DNA of 64,000 nucleotides, taken from contig NW_027288510.1 in assembly GCF_037038585.1 (NCBI RefSeq), forward strand, positions 1,989,001 through 2,053,000, read 5' to 3'. Positions 1-12,300 of the stretch are shown in pieces (within the stretch, counting starts at the first letter, position 1; every line of letters begins with the position of its first letter). The notes beneath the pieces were generated by a model. That model worked only from the letters and a program-made list of their open reading frames with translations, did no database searches and was not told the DNA's origin. The position numbers and the translations under genes were made by a program. This DNA comes from Patagioenas fasciata. Lineage: Eukaryota > Chordata > Aves > Columbiformes > Columbidae.

Positions 1-288
1 AGGGCTTTGCACAACAGGAGCACTCAGCAACGCTGAAGCCATGATCACCCACCAACAGTCAGAGTGCTCTGGGTAAATCTCCAGGATGATGACAGCTCCA
101 CATGTGCATTTGGGGTCAGGATCCTCAGTTTGTCTGTCAGAAACCTGCCCTGTCCACCCACGGCCGCTGTGATCTCAGGTTGGGTACTTGCAACAGGAGT
201 CAAGTTGGCCAACAGAAGACTGGTTAATGGCACGAGATCCTCCTGGGTTCACGGCAAATCCCAGTGCGGAGCTCAGGCCAGGACTCAC
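1..288. other. DNAH9 intron downstream of V30
   Basis: Intron sequence running off the left edge. I looked for the next family segment (ILYINPADLGW) and did not find it. Nothing else is recognised here. Confidence 0.7.
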
Positions 289-397
289 CCGCTCGGGACA
301 CGGTTGCTGGGGTGGCTGTGCGCAGGTGGCTGATCTCAAACACCAACCGCATCGTTGGGTTCAGAGGGATTCTCTCATTGCTCGCCAGGGTCAGCAC
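289..397 (-). CDS. DNAH9: DNAH9 exon V30 (AAA2), last exon inside the window
   Basis: It reads [20 protein letters not shown] and [17 protein letters not shown] before GTGAGT. The ATVSR motif is conserved in AAA2 of dyneins. It is 109 nt and exits in phase 1; the following exon lies beyond position 1. Confidence 0.97.
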
Positions 398-3300
398 CTG
401 CATTGGGCAGACAGACAGACAGAATGACATCTTCCCCAGGAACAGGAATGAAAAGCATTCAGCACTTTGCACTAAAAAGCTTGGTTGCTGCCAGCACAGT
501 TCCTTGAGGGAATGCAGCTGATTTCCAGCAGGTAGTAGAACTGTCTTCCATGACTCAAAGGAACAGCACTCCCTTCGAGCGGCGGAAAAAGGTGTGGAAT
601 TATGACCCCACCCTATTTTTGAAGGGCCTGGAGCTACAATCAGGACATCTGTGATTATCCATGAGCCCAGTTCCAGGAAGGGAAATTACAATGAAACCAT
701 GATTTGAGCTATTTCCCCTCATGCACCATTTTCTATATGTGATATTGTTTGGTGTATCTGAAGAAACACAACCGCATTATTCTAGGAGGTGTTATTTCAG
801 CATCTGCATTTTTAGGCTGAACCATGCCATGCAGTCAAAGAATATCTCCTTCTTTAACTTATATTCATTACCTTATTATCATCCATCACAGTATTAAGAG
901 ACTCAATCCACATTGGATCAATATCTCCATCCAGTACCATCCACTTGGGACCGTCATGCGTGATGTTGGCCAGCTCTCGCATGATTGATGAAAACAGGCC
1001 TGGGAGGGTGACAGGAAGATGGTGATGAACACTGAACTTGACACCTGCTCTAACGGTTTTCTCCAGCAACACAGTAAAAATTACTCTAATTAATGCTTTC
1101 CTCTCAAACATGCAAAACTCTATGTGCCTATACGTAAATATTACTATATCACAATACGGTTCTAGTTTGCTTTAAAGTGAAAAAAGGGTTATCAGTTATC
1201 ACTACTGAAAATGATTGCAGACCTACGCACGAGCTTCATTCCCACCGAGAATCATAAGGGATAAGAAAAATGTAGAGTAGCTACTCAAAGGCAAAAGGCG
1301 GCATGAGTTATACAATGCAGAGAAAACCACCTGAATATGCCTAGGAAATCCTTATAAATATTTTTTTGTGGCTCAAAGTATATCAGGGCAATCAAGATGC
1401 ATTAAACGCTGGGTCATGGCTTTAGTGAGACTGAGGGGAGAACAAGCACAGAATGACATTGAATGACAGAACAAAATGTTGGTAAAATCAAGGAGAGAGA
1501 GGATACAGAGTCTCAAGGGGAGTAAATAATGAATGTTAAGAAGACCACGAAGGCTGGGAATAGAGCAGCAGCACTGCAGAGCAAATGAAAACTCCACAAA
1601 ACTATTGCTCTCCTCTACATGTGAAAATACCTCGGGAGATGCTGGTCTTCATGAAAAAACATCAGGCAAACATTAAAAAAAAGCCTCTCTTCCAGTGAAT
1701 TGTGACAAGAACTCTTTTTTTTTCTTTTTTTCTCCAGGACAAGCTATTTCTTTGTGATCCAGATCAGGAACAGCTAGTGGCACCATCTGACTGAAGACAA
1801 AGCTTGTGCTCAGCAAATGCAGAACGGCTCACCTGGAACAGGTGTGTGATCCCGAGACCGGGTCAACAAAAATAACGCTTCAGCGCCTCTGCCTCCAGCC
1901 AGTTCCTTACGTGTTGGACACACGCCTTGGGAACCACTCCGACATTATTAGCATCAGAAACAGTTGCTGTCTCAGGGCATCAGGGCTTCCCTCGGATACA
2001 CCGCGGCAGCGGGGAGAGGAAAGCGCCTCTGTCCTGACCTTGTGCATCCACAGCACACGGCTCTCTTGGGGTTTAAAAGAAGAGTTTTGTTCTGCAAAGA
2101 ACACTTTTGGGATTCCCATATGGGACCTTTTACCACCTAACATGTAGGACCTTTTCAACTTCTGATAATGTGACAGGATAAAACTGGGGAGCGGAAAAGC
2201 AGGGGCTGATCTGTAAGGGAACAGGTCACCTCTTGCTAGGCTGTGGTGAAGATTGCCTTGCTGGTCTTTGACAACATGAAACAACATTTTCAGGAATGGT
2301 TACTGCAGAAAATATCTGCCTTGAAAGCTCAGGGAGTAGTGCCACTATTTCATTTAAACCATCGCAGGCCAGAAACCACTGGACAGTCACCTGTAAAATG
2401 TCCCTCCTGCTGTTCGGTGTCACCGCTGCCCTCGATCTGCAGCCACTGCTGCAGCCAGTCTGCACAGTTCAGGCTGTACCCTGCACGTCCCTCTGCCACT
2501 TTGATTTAGGCTCCCTAATTACAATTAGAAAGAAATTAACCTGGCATTGGAGCAAAGCAGGGGGTCGGGAAGGGTCCACGGCGGGGCCAGGGGAGGTGGG
2601 TGGCAGCTCATCCGCTGCTGTGGATGATTCATGGTAATGTCTTCCCTCACCTCCCCCGCACCTCCCAAACCCGCCGCACACGTAAATCGAAGCTGCCTTT
2701 ATGTATCAGTCACAACCCAACATTTCCACTCCAGATTTTCTGTAATCTTCCAGCAAGTTTGAAATGTTCCTCAGGAGTAAGCAGGATCAACAGCTTGGCA
2801 AACGCTGGTGTGCTACAGAGATCGGGCAGCCATACTGAGTGGAAAAACTGACGTTAAGGCTGCTGTGCGTGCTATCAGCAATGAAAACCTGGGGATGGGA
2901 CATTTTTTGGGGTCCCAGTGCACACCACAGTGCAGGAGGGACATCTCTTCCATCACTGGTCCAGCCAACTCCCAAAAACTGCCTGCCCCACTTAGGAACT
3001 GGTAAGTGTTGGTATTAATGGGCATTAAAATTATTCTTAGGGCAATAGGATCAAGTAGGCTTATGCTATATTTCCCATTTGAAGATCAAAGAACTAAAAC
3101 ATCCTGTGTATCCTTTCAACAACAAACTGTCATGTGGCTGTAGGCAGCAGACAAGCACCTGGGCTCTCAGACCTGCACATGAAGAACCAGTCACCCTGCT
3201 GCTGCTCGGGAAATTCATTAAAAATACCCGTCTTTATCTACATATTTCAGACATGAAATGACATTTACCGTCTTTCCATTCTCTTGTTGCTGGGTTAATG

Positions 3301-6300
3301 ATGCCAAAGAGCTCACCATTGGTGACTGCCTTGGGGTTGAGGTCTGTCCAGACAGGACGTCGCTTCATTATCTGGTAAGTCCTGTTCAGGGATCTCATCA
3401 CCTGAGACTTGCCCGTGCCCGCGTTACCCACCACGAAGACAGAGTGCCGGACCGTCAGCAACTCCTCCAGCTGCACCACCTGAGAAAAACACTCCCAAAT
3501 TTTAGACAAAGATGCCAAACTGAAGTTCAGGTCTATAAAATAGGTCCCACTGGGCCACCTCTTTAGAAAGACGTGACCCTGAGACACAAGCAGATTTGAC
3601 AATTGAGTTTGGTCCAGCCACTCTAATCACAATGGGTGAAATCCTCAGCCTGCAGATAAACTTTCAGCGCTGTTTATACTTGACAACCACCACCTGATGA
3701 GGCCCTGCTCTCCAGGGGCTACACTTTCATGAGCCTACAAAAGTTGGCCCCTTTGGAAGCCCAGAGACTGATCCAGTGCTGACTTCAGGAGCAGGTGCAG
3801 CTGCCTCAGACCCAGCACAGCTGACTGCCCTCCAGCGAGATCTGCCTGCAAGGACAATGCTGTGCAGAGCTCTCTTTGTAGAAGCAAAGCTGTTTGAGAA
3901 AACCCAAATGATTTGATGGCGATGTGGGTGTAGCAGAAGATCTCTTGGTCTTACTTTGAGCACAAAGTTGTCCTCAGCCTGCAGCCGGAGGTCCAGCACA
4001 GCCTGCCTCACAAACGACTCAAAATTCAGGTCACGCTTCCGAGGCACATCCAGTGCAGGGAATAGATCCCCAATCAGCCCCATAAACACCGGCACATCAT
4101 CCGTCACAATCTTGGGGATGTTGAAGTCACGAAGAGAGCGCATCAGAACCTGGTCTTCGGGTCGCTCTGGGTCATCTCGCTTGAGGGAGCCAGCAACAAC
4201 TAGCACTGACTTAATGGCACGCAAGCCCCAGTCGTAGTGATCCTACACCAGAGGAAGAAAAAAAAAGAGGCATGAGTTTATGCTTAGACAGTACCATGTA
4301 GGGTGAAGAACCACCATTCCCAAACTGCCAGACTAGTAAGCAATGAAAATACATCTAAATCTGTTATTTGCATTGTGGCCAGAGACCTTCTCCAGCCTGA
4401 GTGACCTGGTTTCCATCTCAGTAGGTGAGATTCCCGTCAGGGACAGTATTAAAGAGTCAAATAATTCAGCTGTTCAGACCATCACATGGGCTCACAGTTG
4501 GCAGTAAGACAGCAGCAGGATTTGCACTCCAGAGACCAAAGCAATTTGTTTCACCTAAATCATAAAGCACCTATAGCAAGGCCAGCCAGCCCCCTGCATC
4601 TGCAGGAGCCACCAAGGTGAAAGGCTTGTGAGTCCATTATGAGGCCCCAAAGACCCAAGTTTCTCCACCCTGCCCATCACAAGATGACAAGCCTGTTTGG
4701 TCTCAGAGGAGGTCCAGGAATAAGGGGTCAGTAAAGACATTGCTGAAAAAGTACCACAAAACGGCATGAGAAGAACTCTCAAGCCAACAAACAACTGTTC
4801 ATATTTCTGTCCTGTTAACACCCTCCAGAGCACAGCTCGACAGCTGACTGCTCTGTGTGGGAGGCCATGGCTTCCACCAGGCCCCTCAAGGCACAGCACC
4901 AAGTTTCTGCGACAGAGCATATCCCACCCAGCCTCATGCTGGCACAGCCAAGATCAGGTTTGTATCATCAGGAATCCTGATTCAGGTCTCCTCTGGACCC
5001 AGCTTCGATCTACACAAATAATGACAAGGAAAAATCTGATTTGCTTTGCACTGACAGTAACTCTAACAAGACCTGGAACCAGCCTAAGGCTGAACTCAGA
5101 GAGGGACACCATAAACCCTTTGCAGGCAGGAGAATCAATAGGAAGAGACTGGAAAGCAAAAGGTCACTGAATACTACCCCAAACATGGTGTCATTTAAAC
5201 TCACTGAAAGGTCTCCCATTAATGCAGCTGGTCAAATGCTTTTGTCCCTGCAGATGCTCCAGTAAAGCAGTCTGAAAATTTTATTGCTCCGATGATCACC
5301 AACCCTCTCCTCCCCCAGCAGCCAGTGCAAATGCAGCCATTAAATAAAAGCTGTGAAACGTTAGCCATGGAGCTGAGCAGCACAGTGCCATGTTTCTGCT
5401 GATTTTGGAGATTCATCATACCACTCAGCCACAGAACCAGGCTCACCTGCTTGGACAGGAGCTCTTTGCAGAGTTGGTAGAGAGTAATGAACTTCCTGGC
5501 TAACACCCGGGCCTCGATGAATCCCTCAGCCACCAACATAATTTCACAGATCAGCTCAAAGTCTGGCACAACCATCGCACACGGCCTAAAATGACAGGTG
5601 AGGAGGCATTGCAGAACAAGTATTTCTTGACTACAGGTCTTACAGGCAGCGCATTTGCAGCTTCATCTTCTAGGCCTTCTTTTATGAGCCAGGTCACCCT
5701 CTGCCTTCCCCACGACAAGGGACAGAGCTCCTTTGCCCTGCCTGTGCGTGCCCAGACCCAGGCCTGTTGTGCAAGGCTTAAACTACCTGCGAATGCCCTA
5801 TGCAAGTGAATTCCCCAAGGACATGAGGTCGAGCCTGGATGTTCCAAAAGACAGTTTCTGCCAGGTCACAAACCCTGACCTGGACTCACCTGGAGAGAGC
5901 TTTTAAATTCTCAGGTAGCTCTGTTCGCCCTGCGTAACCAGGGTTCATGGTGATGAAAATGCCTACTGATGGTACTAAGTTGATGTCTTCTCCAAGAAAA
6001 TGGAAGGATTTCTTCTTCTCCCGTATTGCATCCTGCACGCTCTTCACCTAGAAATCAAGACAGTACTATAGTATCAGCGTTCACTTATGAAAAACACATC
6101 AGACAACGGTGCTTCCTTCGTTACTCTTGGCCTCGTGACAAATGGGGCTAATCACTGTTTTATTTTTCACCGGCAGCATAAAGCTTTATACACTGTTTGG
6201 AGTACATCAGCATGGCAATATCAATTTCCCATCTCAGTCAAACTCTGGCAAAGCAGAAAAAAGAGCTGAAGAGAGTGGAAAGTCAAAATGCAAAGGAGTT

Positions 6301-9300
6301 GCAAGACTTCACACCTTTGCTCCATGAGACAATGATGAACGTGGGTCAGGAAGAGCAACTCAGGAGCGGGAAATGTCCCCAGCACTGCCTGCATTCACCT
6401 TGGCTTTTGACATCACCTGTGGGACACTGCTCAGCACATCTCACAGCAAAAACACCACCAGAGGCTCCACCATCTCTGAACCAGCCAGCCCAGCAGAGGT
6501 CTGATGTGTGAGAGAGACACAGGGCAGTACAGGTATCCACAACACAGCCAACACCCAAACGCACTCCCCAAAGTCTATCACAATATGGGCCCATTATTCC
6601 CTTTACCCATCTCACCTCTCCCCACACAGCGTTGCTCTTCAGGACATCCCAAAACCCTCCTGTGCCTGCTCCGTTCCCTGACCAGGCCCAGAGAAGGGGT
6701 AGCACCTCCCAATAAGCTTGGCCTCAGCTCAGTTGTAAACTGACCACTTGATATCACTTTTAAAGATTTTGGGACATCAGATGTTTGATTTAAAACCAAA
6801 ACCAGAAGGCAGAAGCTGTAAAACCTCTCCTAACACCTTCACTCACTAATATTATATTGTTTTTTATATTTGCCTGATTGCAGCTTTGTTCTGCTCATTC
6901 CTCTCCTTCCGAGGAGTTCACCTCTCTGCAAACAGCACCTCAGCGAGGGGCAAATCTCTCTCTATTCACCGCTCTAACCTCACGACTGTTTGCCATCTCA
7001 AAGTAAAGCAATTAATCGAATTTTTCCCTGTAAGGAACCATATCGACATCAGCTGCATGAGTAAGACAGCCAATTAAACATCGCCATGGTAACACTCCTA
7101 ATAGCAGCCAGGAGACACCATGATGGAATGACGGCCGTGCCGCTTTCTTCAGCTGCCACGCTCCAGCCAGGAGCGAGGGAACCATGAGCAGTTGAGTCAT
7201 TCCTGGGCTTCTTTTGTTCAGCTTCCCTTTTTATTTCAAGATCCTCAAAGACTTTTTTTCAATGACAACTTTAAACTAGGACCTGACGGAAGAGAAATTG
7301 AGAGGGAATGATACATAAACTCTTGTACCTGCCTGGGGCTTCTCTGGGATGCCACATAAGGTACCAATTATGAGTGAAACAGATGAGAAGAATGAGGAGT
7401 TCATGGAGGGGTTAAGAACAATGTCTTTGACCGAAACATTTACAGAAGTGTAGAAACTTCTGAGCTTTATATCTTTCTATAACACTGAGCCCAAAAGGGA
7501 GTCCAGGAACAATTCAGCACCTCAATCAGATATTAGGATCCTAAAACACGCACTCAGCTGACAGTTGGATCCTGAAGAACTTGGGCACTTTGGCACCTCA
7601 GTTTTCTGCACTGAAGCCCCCCAAGGCTTCCCCTGTATAAAATAATGCCAGGTTTCCTCATGGGCTGGTAAGAGGAGGGGAAGGAGGACGCGAAGTGACA
7701 GATTATATATATAAGCACGAGAGCACAGGACTTTCTGGCACGATGGGGAGGCCAGTCTCCCTTCCAGCCCTTCTCCAGGGATGCTGCTGCGCTTCACACG
7801 AGACTCACCAACACAATGCACTGAGCAGCTAAACTACAGAGGAGATGAGAAACCATTCGCCAGGGGAAACACCCATGCCCAGCTGGGCACCGCTCCAATA
7901 GCTCTGTCCCAGGTTTAATCCCACGGTGTCAGGGTACCCTGGGCAAGCGCGTCAGCAAGGGCCGCAGATCTGCCCCAGATTCCAGCTCCCGAGTGTCACC
8001 AGCTGACACTGGCTTTTGGGAGCACCACGGGGCTGCACACATTCCTCCAAGGAATGGTGCCAGTTGGCCAGGAATACCTTCCAAAGCCACTTGGCAGAGC
8101 TGTCGTTACAGACACCAGAACTAAATCCACAGCCATATCGTTTTGGAGACAGGTTAAGAAAATTAATCCTGAATGTATTCCCATTTCCTGAGTATGACAC
8201 ACAACCTGTGCCTGACCAGGGGTGATAAGGAACCCCCAGAAGTCCAGCGGATCTGCCCCAAACACCCCTCTTCCCCTCTGTGAAAATTATTCCCTACATT
8301 GCAGACTGAGCAGCCGCAAGTCAAGGCAGCTTCTCTGTCTTGAAACGATGTGCTGCAATTATCTCACAGCAGATTAATGACACGAGTGCTTTCCTGAGGA
8401 GGAACAGGTACAGAGCCATGGTGCGTAGTGGTCTGGGAAAAGATGCTACAAAGAATTGTCTTGGCACAAATGCTGTAACTGGGGCAAGAAAAGTGACAAA
8501 TATCTTTGCAGCACGTAACTGCGACATCTTGGCAGTGCTGTGATATTCATGGGATTAATCTTGAGATCTAATCCCACACCTGCCTATACACAGAACTGAA
8601 ACCGGCAATATGCAATTGCCATTTTTACCCTTGCTCCAAAGACTGCAGAATGGCTCTGCTCTGTTTGTATTTATTTATGAGTGTTTCTCCACTCACCTGT
8701 ACAGCAACCACAGAAAGGACCTCAACTGAGATCCTGTTAAATTCATCAAAACAGCCCCAGGCTCCCGTCTGGGAAAGGCCTTTGTAAATATTCCCACAAG
8801 ACTGGAAAAACAAAACAAAAACAAAGATTACAGGAGTGAAATCATAAATGGAATCAACTCCAGCAAAAAATTGATTTTATTTCCCAGCCTGTTTATTTAT
8901 AGCAATTTACAGTCTATTGTGGGTATTTAGAAAAGTGCATGGAAACAGCAGGCACAACTCAATTATAATATTTATAGCTCTGCGCAGCTTGCCACTTTAT
9001 CTGCTAATTGCACTTTCTCGATATATCTGTGCACCAGTTTCATTTAAAGGTCACTTGTGCTGAATTACTGATGGTCCCGTTTCCTGGGAGAGCCCATAAG
9101 CTAAATGAAATATGATCCGAGGCTACCAAAATCACTGTACCGTGCCAGACCGGCAGAGAGCAAGACTCAGCCTAATGATTCAGTGCTCTGTAGCGGCTGA
9201 AGGTTCACTATGTTTTGGGTTTATTCTGGGAGAGGATCCTGAGAAAACCAGGACAGGTCCCTCCCCGTGCCAGGGGCTGCCAGGTCGCGAGCACGCCGAG

Positions 9301-12300
9301 AAGGAACGACCAGGGTCCAACTATCAGCACAGCCTTGGTCTCAACTGAACAGACCAACATTTTTGAAGAATTACACATGAAATCTAACTCCAGAAAGGAA
9401 GGGAAATGCATAATGAGGCAGAGAAGATAGTTCGGGTCTCTGCCTCCTGAAGAACCTTGTGCAAATCTTAGAGAAGGAACGGGAGGAGAAGGAAAAGGCA
9501 TTCAGCTTAAAGGAGTGTAGCAGGGATTTGGAGAGAGGTGATCACAGAATCCCAGCCTGGTGGGGCTGAAGGGACCTCTGCAGATCCCCCAGTCCAAGCC
9601 CTGCTCACGCAGGGTCACAGAGCAGATCACACAGGTGGGTCCAGGCGGGTTTCAATGTCTCAGAGAAGGAGACTCCACACCCGCTCTGGGCAGCCTGGGC
9701 CAGGCTCTGGCACCTCCCAGCAAACAAGTTTCTGCTCATGTTCAGATGGAGCCTCCTGTGTTTCAGTCTGTGCCCGTTGTCCCTCACCCTGGCGTTGGGC
9801 ACCACTGAACAGAGTCTGGTCCATCCTCTGACACCCACCCTGACATATTGATCCATTGATCAGATCCCTCTCAGCTTCTCTTCTCCAGCTCAACAGCTCC
9901 AGCTCTCTCAGTCTCTCCTCACAAGAAAGAAGCTCCAGACCCCTCAGCATCTTTGTAGCCCACTGCTGGACTCTGTGCAGTTATTCCTTCTTAAACTGGG
10001 GAGCCCAGAACTGGACACAACTCCAGATGTGGCATCACCAGGGCAGAGCAGAGCGGAAGGAACAACCTCCCTTGACCTGCTGGTCATACCTCTCCTAATG
10101 CACCCCAGGTACCATTGGATTACTCTCATCCTTCAGGTTTGCTCGGGCCCTGAGCATCCCCAGCCCCATGTGACCGCACTGCAGCCGAGGTGGGAGCCAT
10201 ACCTTGTAGTCCATCTGCTCGGAGCAGTTAAACACGTACACCATGATGCCCAGGGCTCGCCCCAAATCTTTCGTAGTCTCCGTCTTGCCAGTGCCCGCAG
10301 GGCCTGCAGGTGCTCCGCTCATGGTCAGGTGCAGTGACTGGGTCAGGGTGATGTAACATCTTTCACAGTGAATGATGAATGAAAAAAGGAAATATGTCCA
10401 ATAGGTCAACTGTGGGCTGCAGGGCAATAGCACTAGAGCATTGCACTCAGCAGAGCCTCTCCTCTGAAAAGCTGTACGTGAGCAGGGGTCATGTCTGAGC
10501 TGAAAGCCTTCTTGGCATTAATTACCACCTCTGCTCAGCTCTGTTTTCTCCAAGAGATACTCATCTTCCACCAAGGTCTGCCCAAACCTCTTCATGTCCA
10601 GCTTGTGTTCTCTCTGGATCCTCATACAACTCATGGATATTGGGCACATCTCAGGCAGTATGAGAAAAGGACAGCTTTTCTGGAAGACCTGTCACTGACA
10701 GAAACCTGCTCAGGTGGCCTATGAGTGAACCCAACTCAAAGCTGCAGCAAGTCCCAAAGTTTCTCCATCATGTTGATGATGGACACTGGGGTGGTGTCCA
10801 CATGTGAGTATCTATACTACCTGTATAAGCCACAGAGGTGTAGTCAATATAGCCAACCAAACCTGATGATACCTGGGGGCTTGACGCAGCTGACTAACAC
10901 AGGTGACTAGAGCCACCTGAGATGCTCTTGGTTGCTGAAATGTCACATAGGGTGGAGAGATATGACAAGGGGTCCATAGGAGACTTTTACACTTCTGGAT
11001 TGGCAGCTGGAAGCCAGGTGGGACAACACAGAGTATCTCAAGTAACCCTAGGTGTCCCCACTGAGGCAACCAGGTAGATGTCTGCTTCAAGATGGGATGA
11101 AAGCTCTCTAGACTCACCAGCTTTATGGACTGTGGACATCTTGTGCACAGGAAGACACCCACAAGTGTTTTAATGTGTGAGCTGAATCCCACCCAGGGAT
11201 CTGATGTACAAATTCCCCAGAGGGTACCACCAAAAACCAGATAAGAGTTAGAGCTCGACCGCTGGAGTGCTGGGACATGGAGACAGAACAAGAGGGATAC
11301 AGGTGTCTGAACTAAATCCATCTTTGGTTGGCATCTCTCTCTCTACCTGTGTGGCAAAGCCCAGCTATGACATTGTGTCCCAGGGACTTACCTGTCGGTC
11401 AGCGGAGTGATCACAAGCCGAGGGGTATTGCCAAGGTATTCATAGGAGTACAGGAACTGGGCGTCACAGATGTTGGCAAAGCAGTGCCGTTCCTCATCTG
11501 ACCATCTGTGCCGGAGCTGTGACAGCCAAATGAAGGCCTGGGCATTGTCCACCTGCAACACACCCACAAACACCATCACAGGAAGGCTGGGGATGCCAGA
11601 CACATGCAGCTCGGGGGCCAAAATAGCGACTGCTATAAAATTTTCATGGGGGATGACTGGTCCTCACTGCAAGGCAGGTGTGGTGAGGAAGGCCGCCTCC
11701 TTGCAATGCGGTGAGAAATGTCACCTCCCCATCTCCCATCAGTAAAGGGGAGGAACCAAATTAGTGACCACATTGGTGGGAGAGGAAAAAATTAATGGCC
11801 AAGAGAAAGAGCCTTACAAAAAGACTCCTGAATAGATTTAAGAAGCAGCAAGTCATGAAGAAGGTCTCATAATGCAACCAGAGTGAGAGAAGGAGCAGAG
11901 GCCATCTAGACAAGGAAGAGGTTGCAGACAGCACCAAGGAAACAGACTGGGGACAGGTGGACAAAGACAGGCATGGCCAGCGCTCTCTGCACAACCAGCA
12001 GGCAGGTCCAGATGCATCACTTCACCCCAGGCTGGACCGAGGCACCACTGAGCCCAGCTGAGCCTTGAAGACAGAAACCCTGTGAGCAGCCTGGCTGCCT
12101 CTGAGATGACACAGATGAGGGAAGAGCCACAACCCAATACATTCAGGGCATCTTCCCACCCACCTGCAAGGCTAAACACTTGGCATGGTGTCAGGGACAG
12201 GGGAGTAGTGTGGGAGAGGTGTTGCAGGAGAAGGGAGTCCCACATAAGTCCCTGTGGCCCCACACCAGACAAAGGACGCTACAAAGAACAAAGCTTGAAT

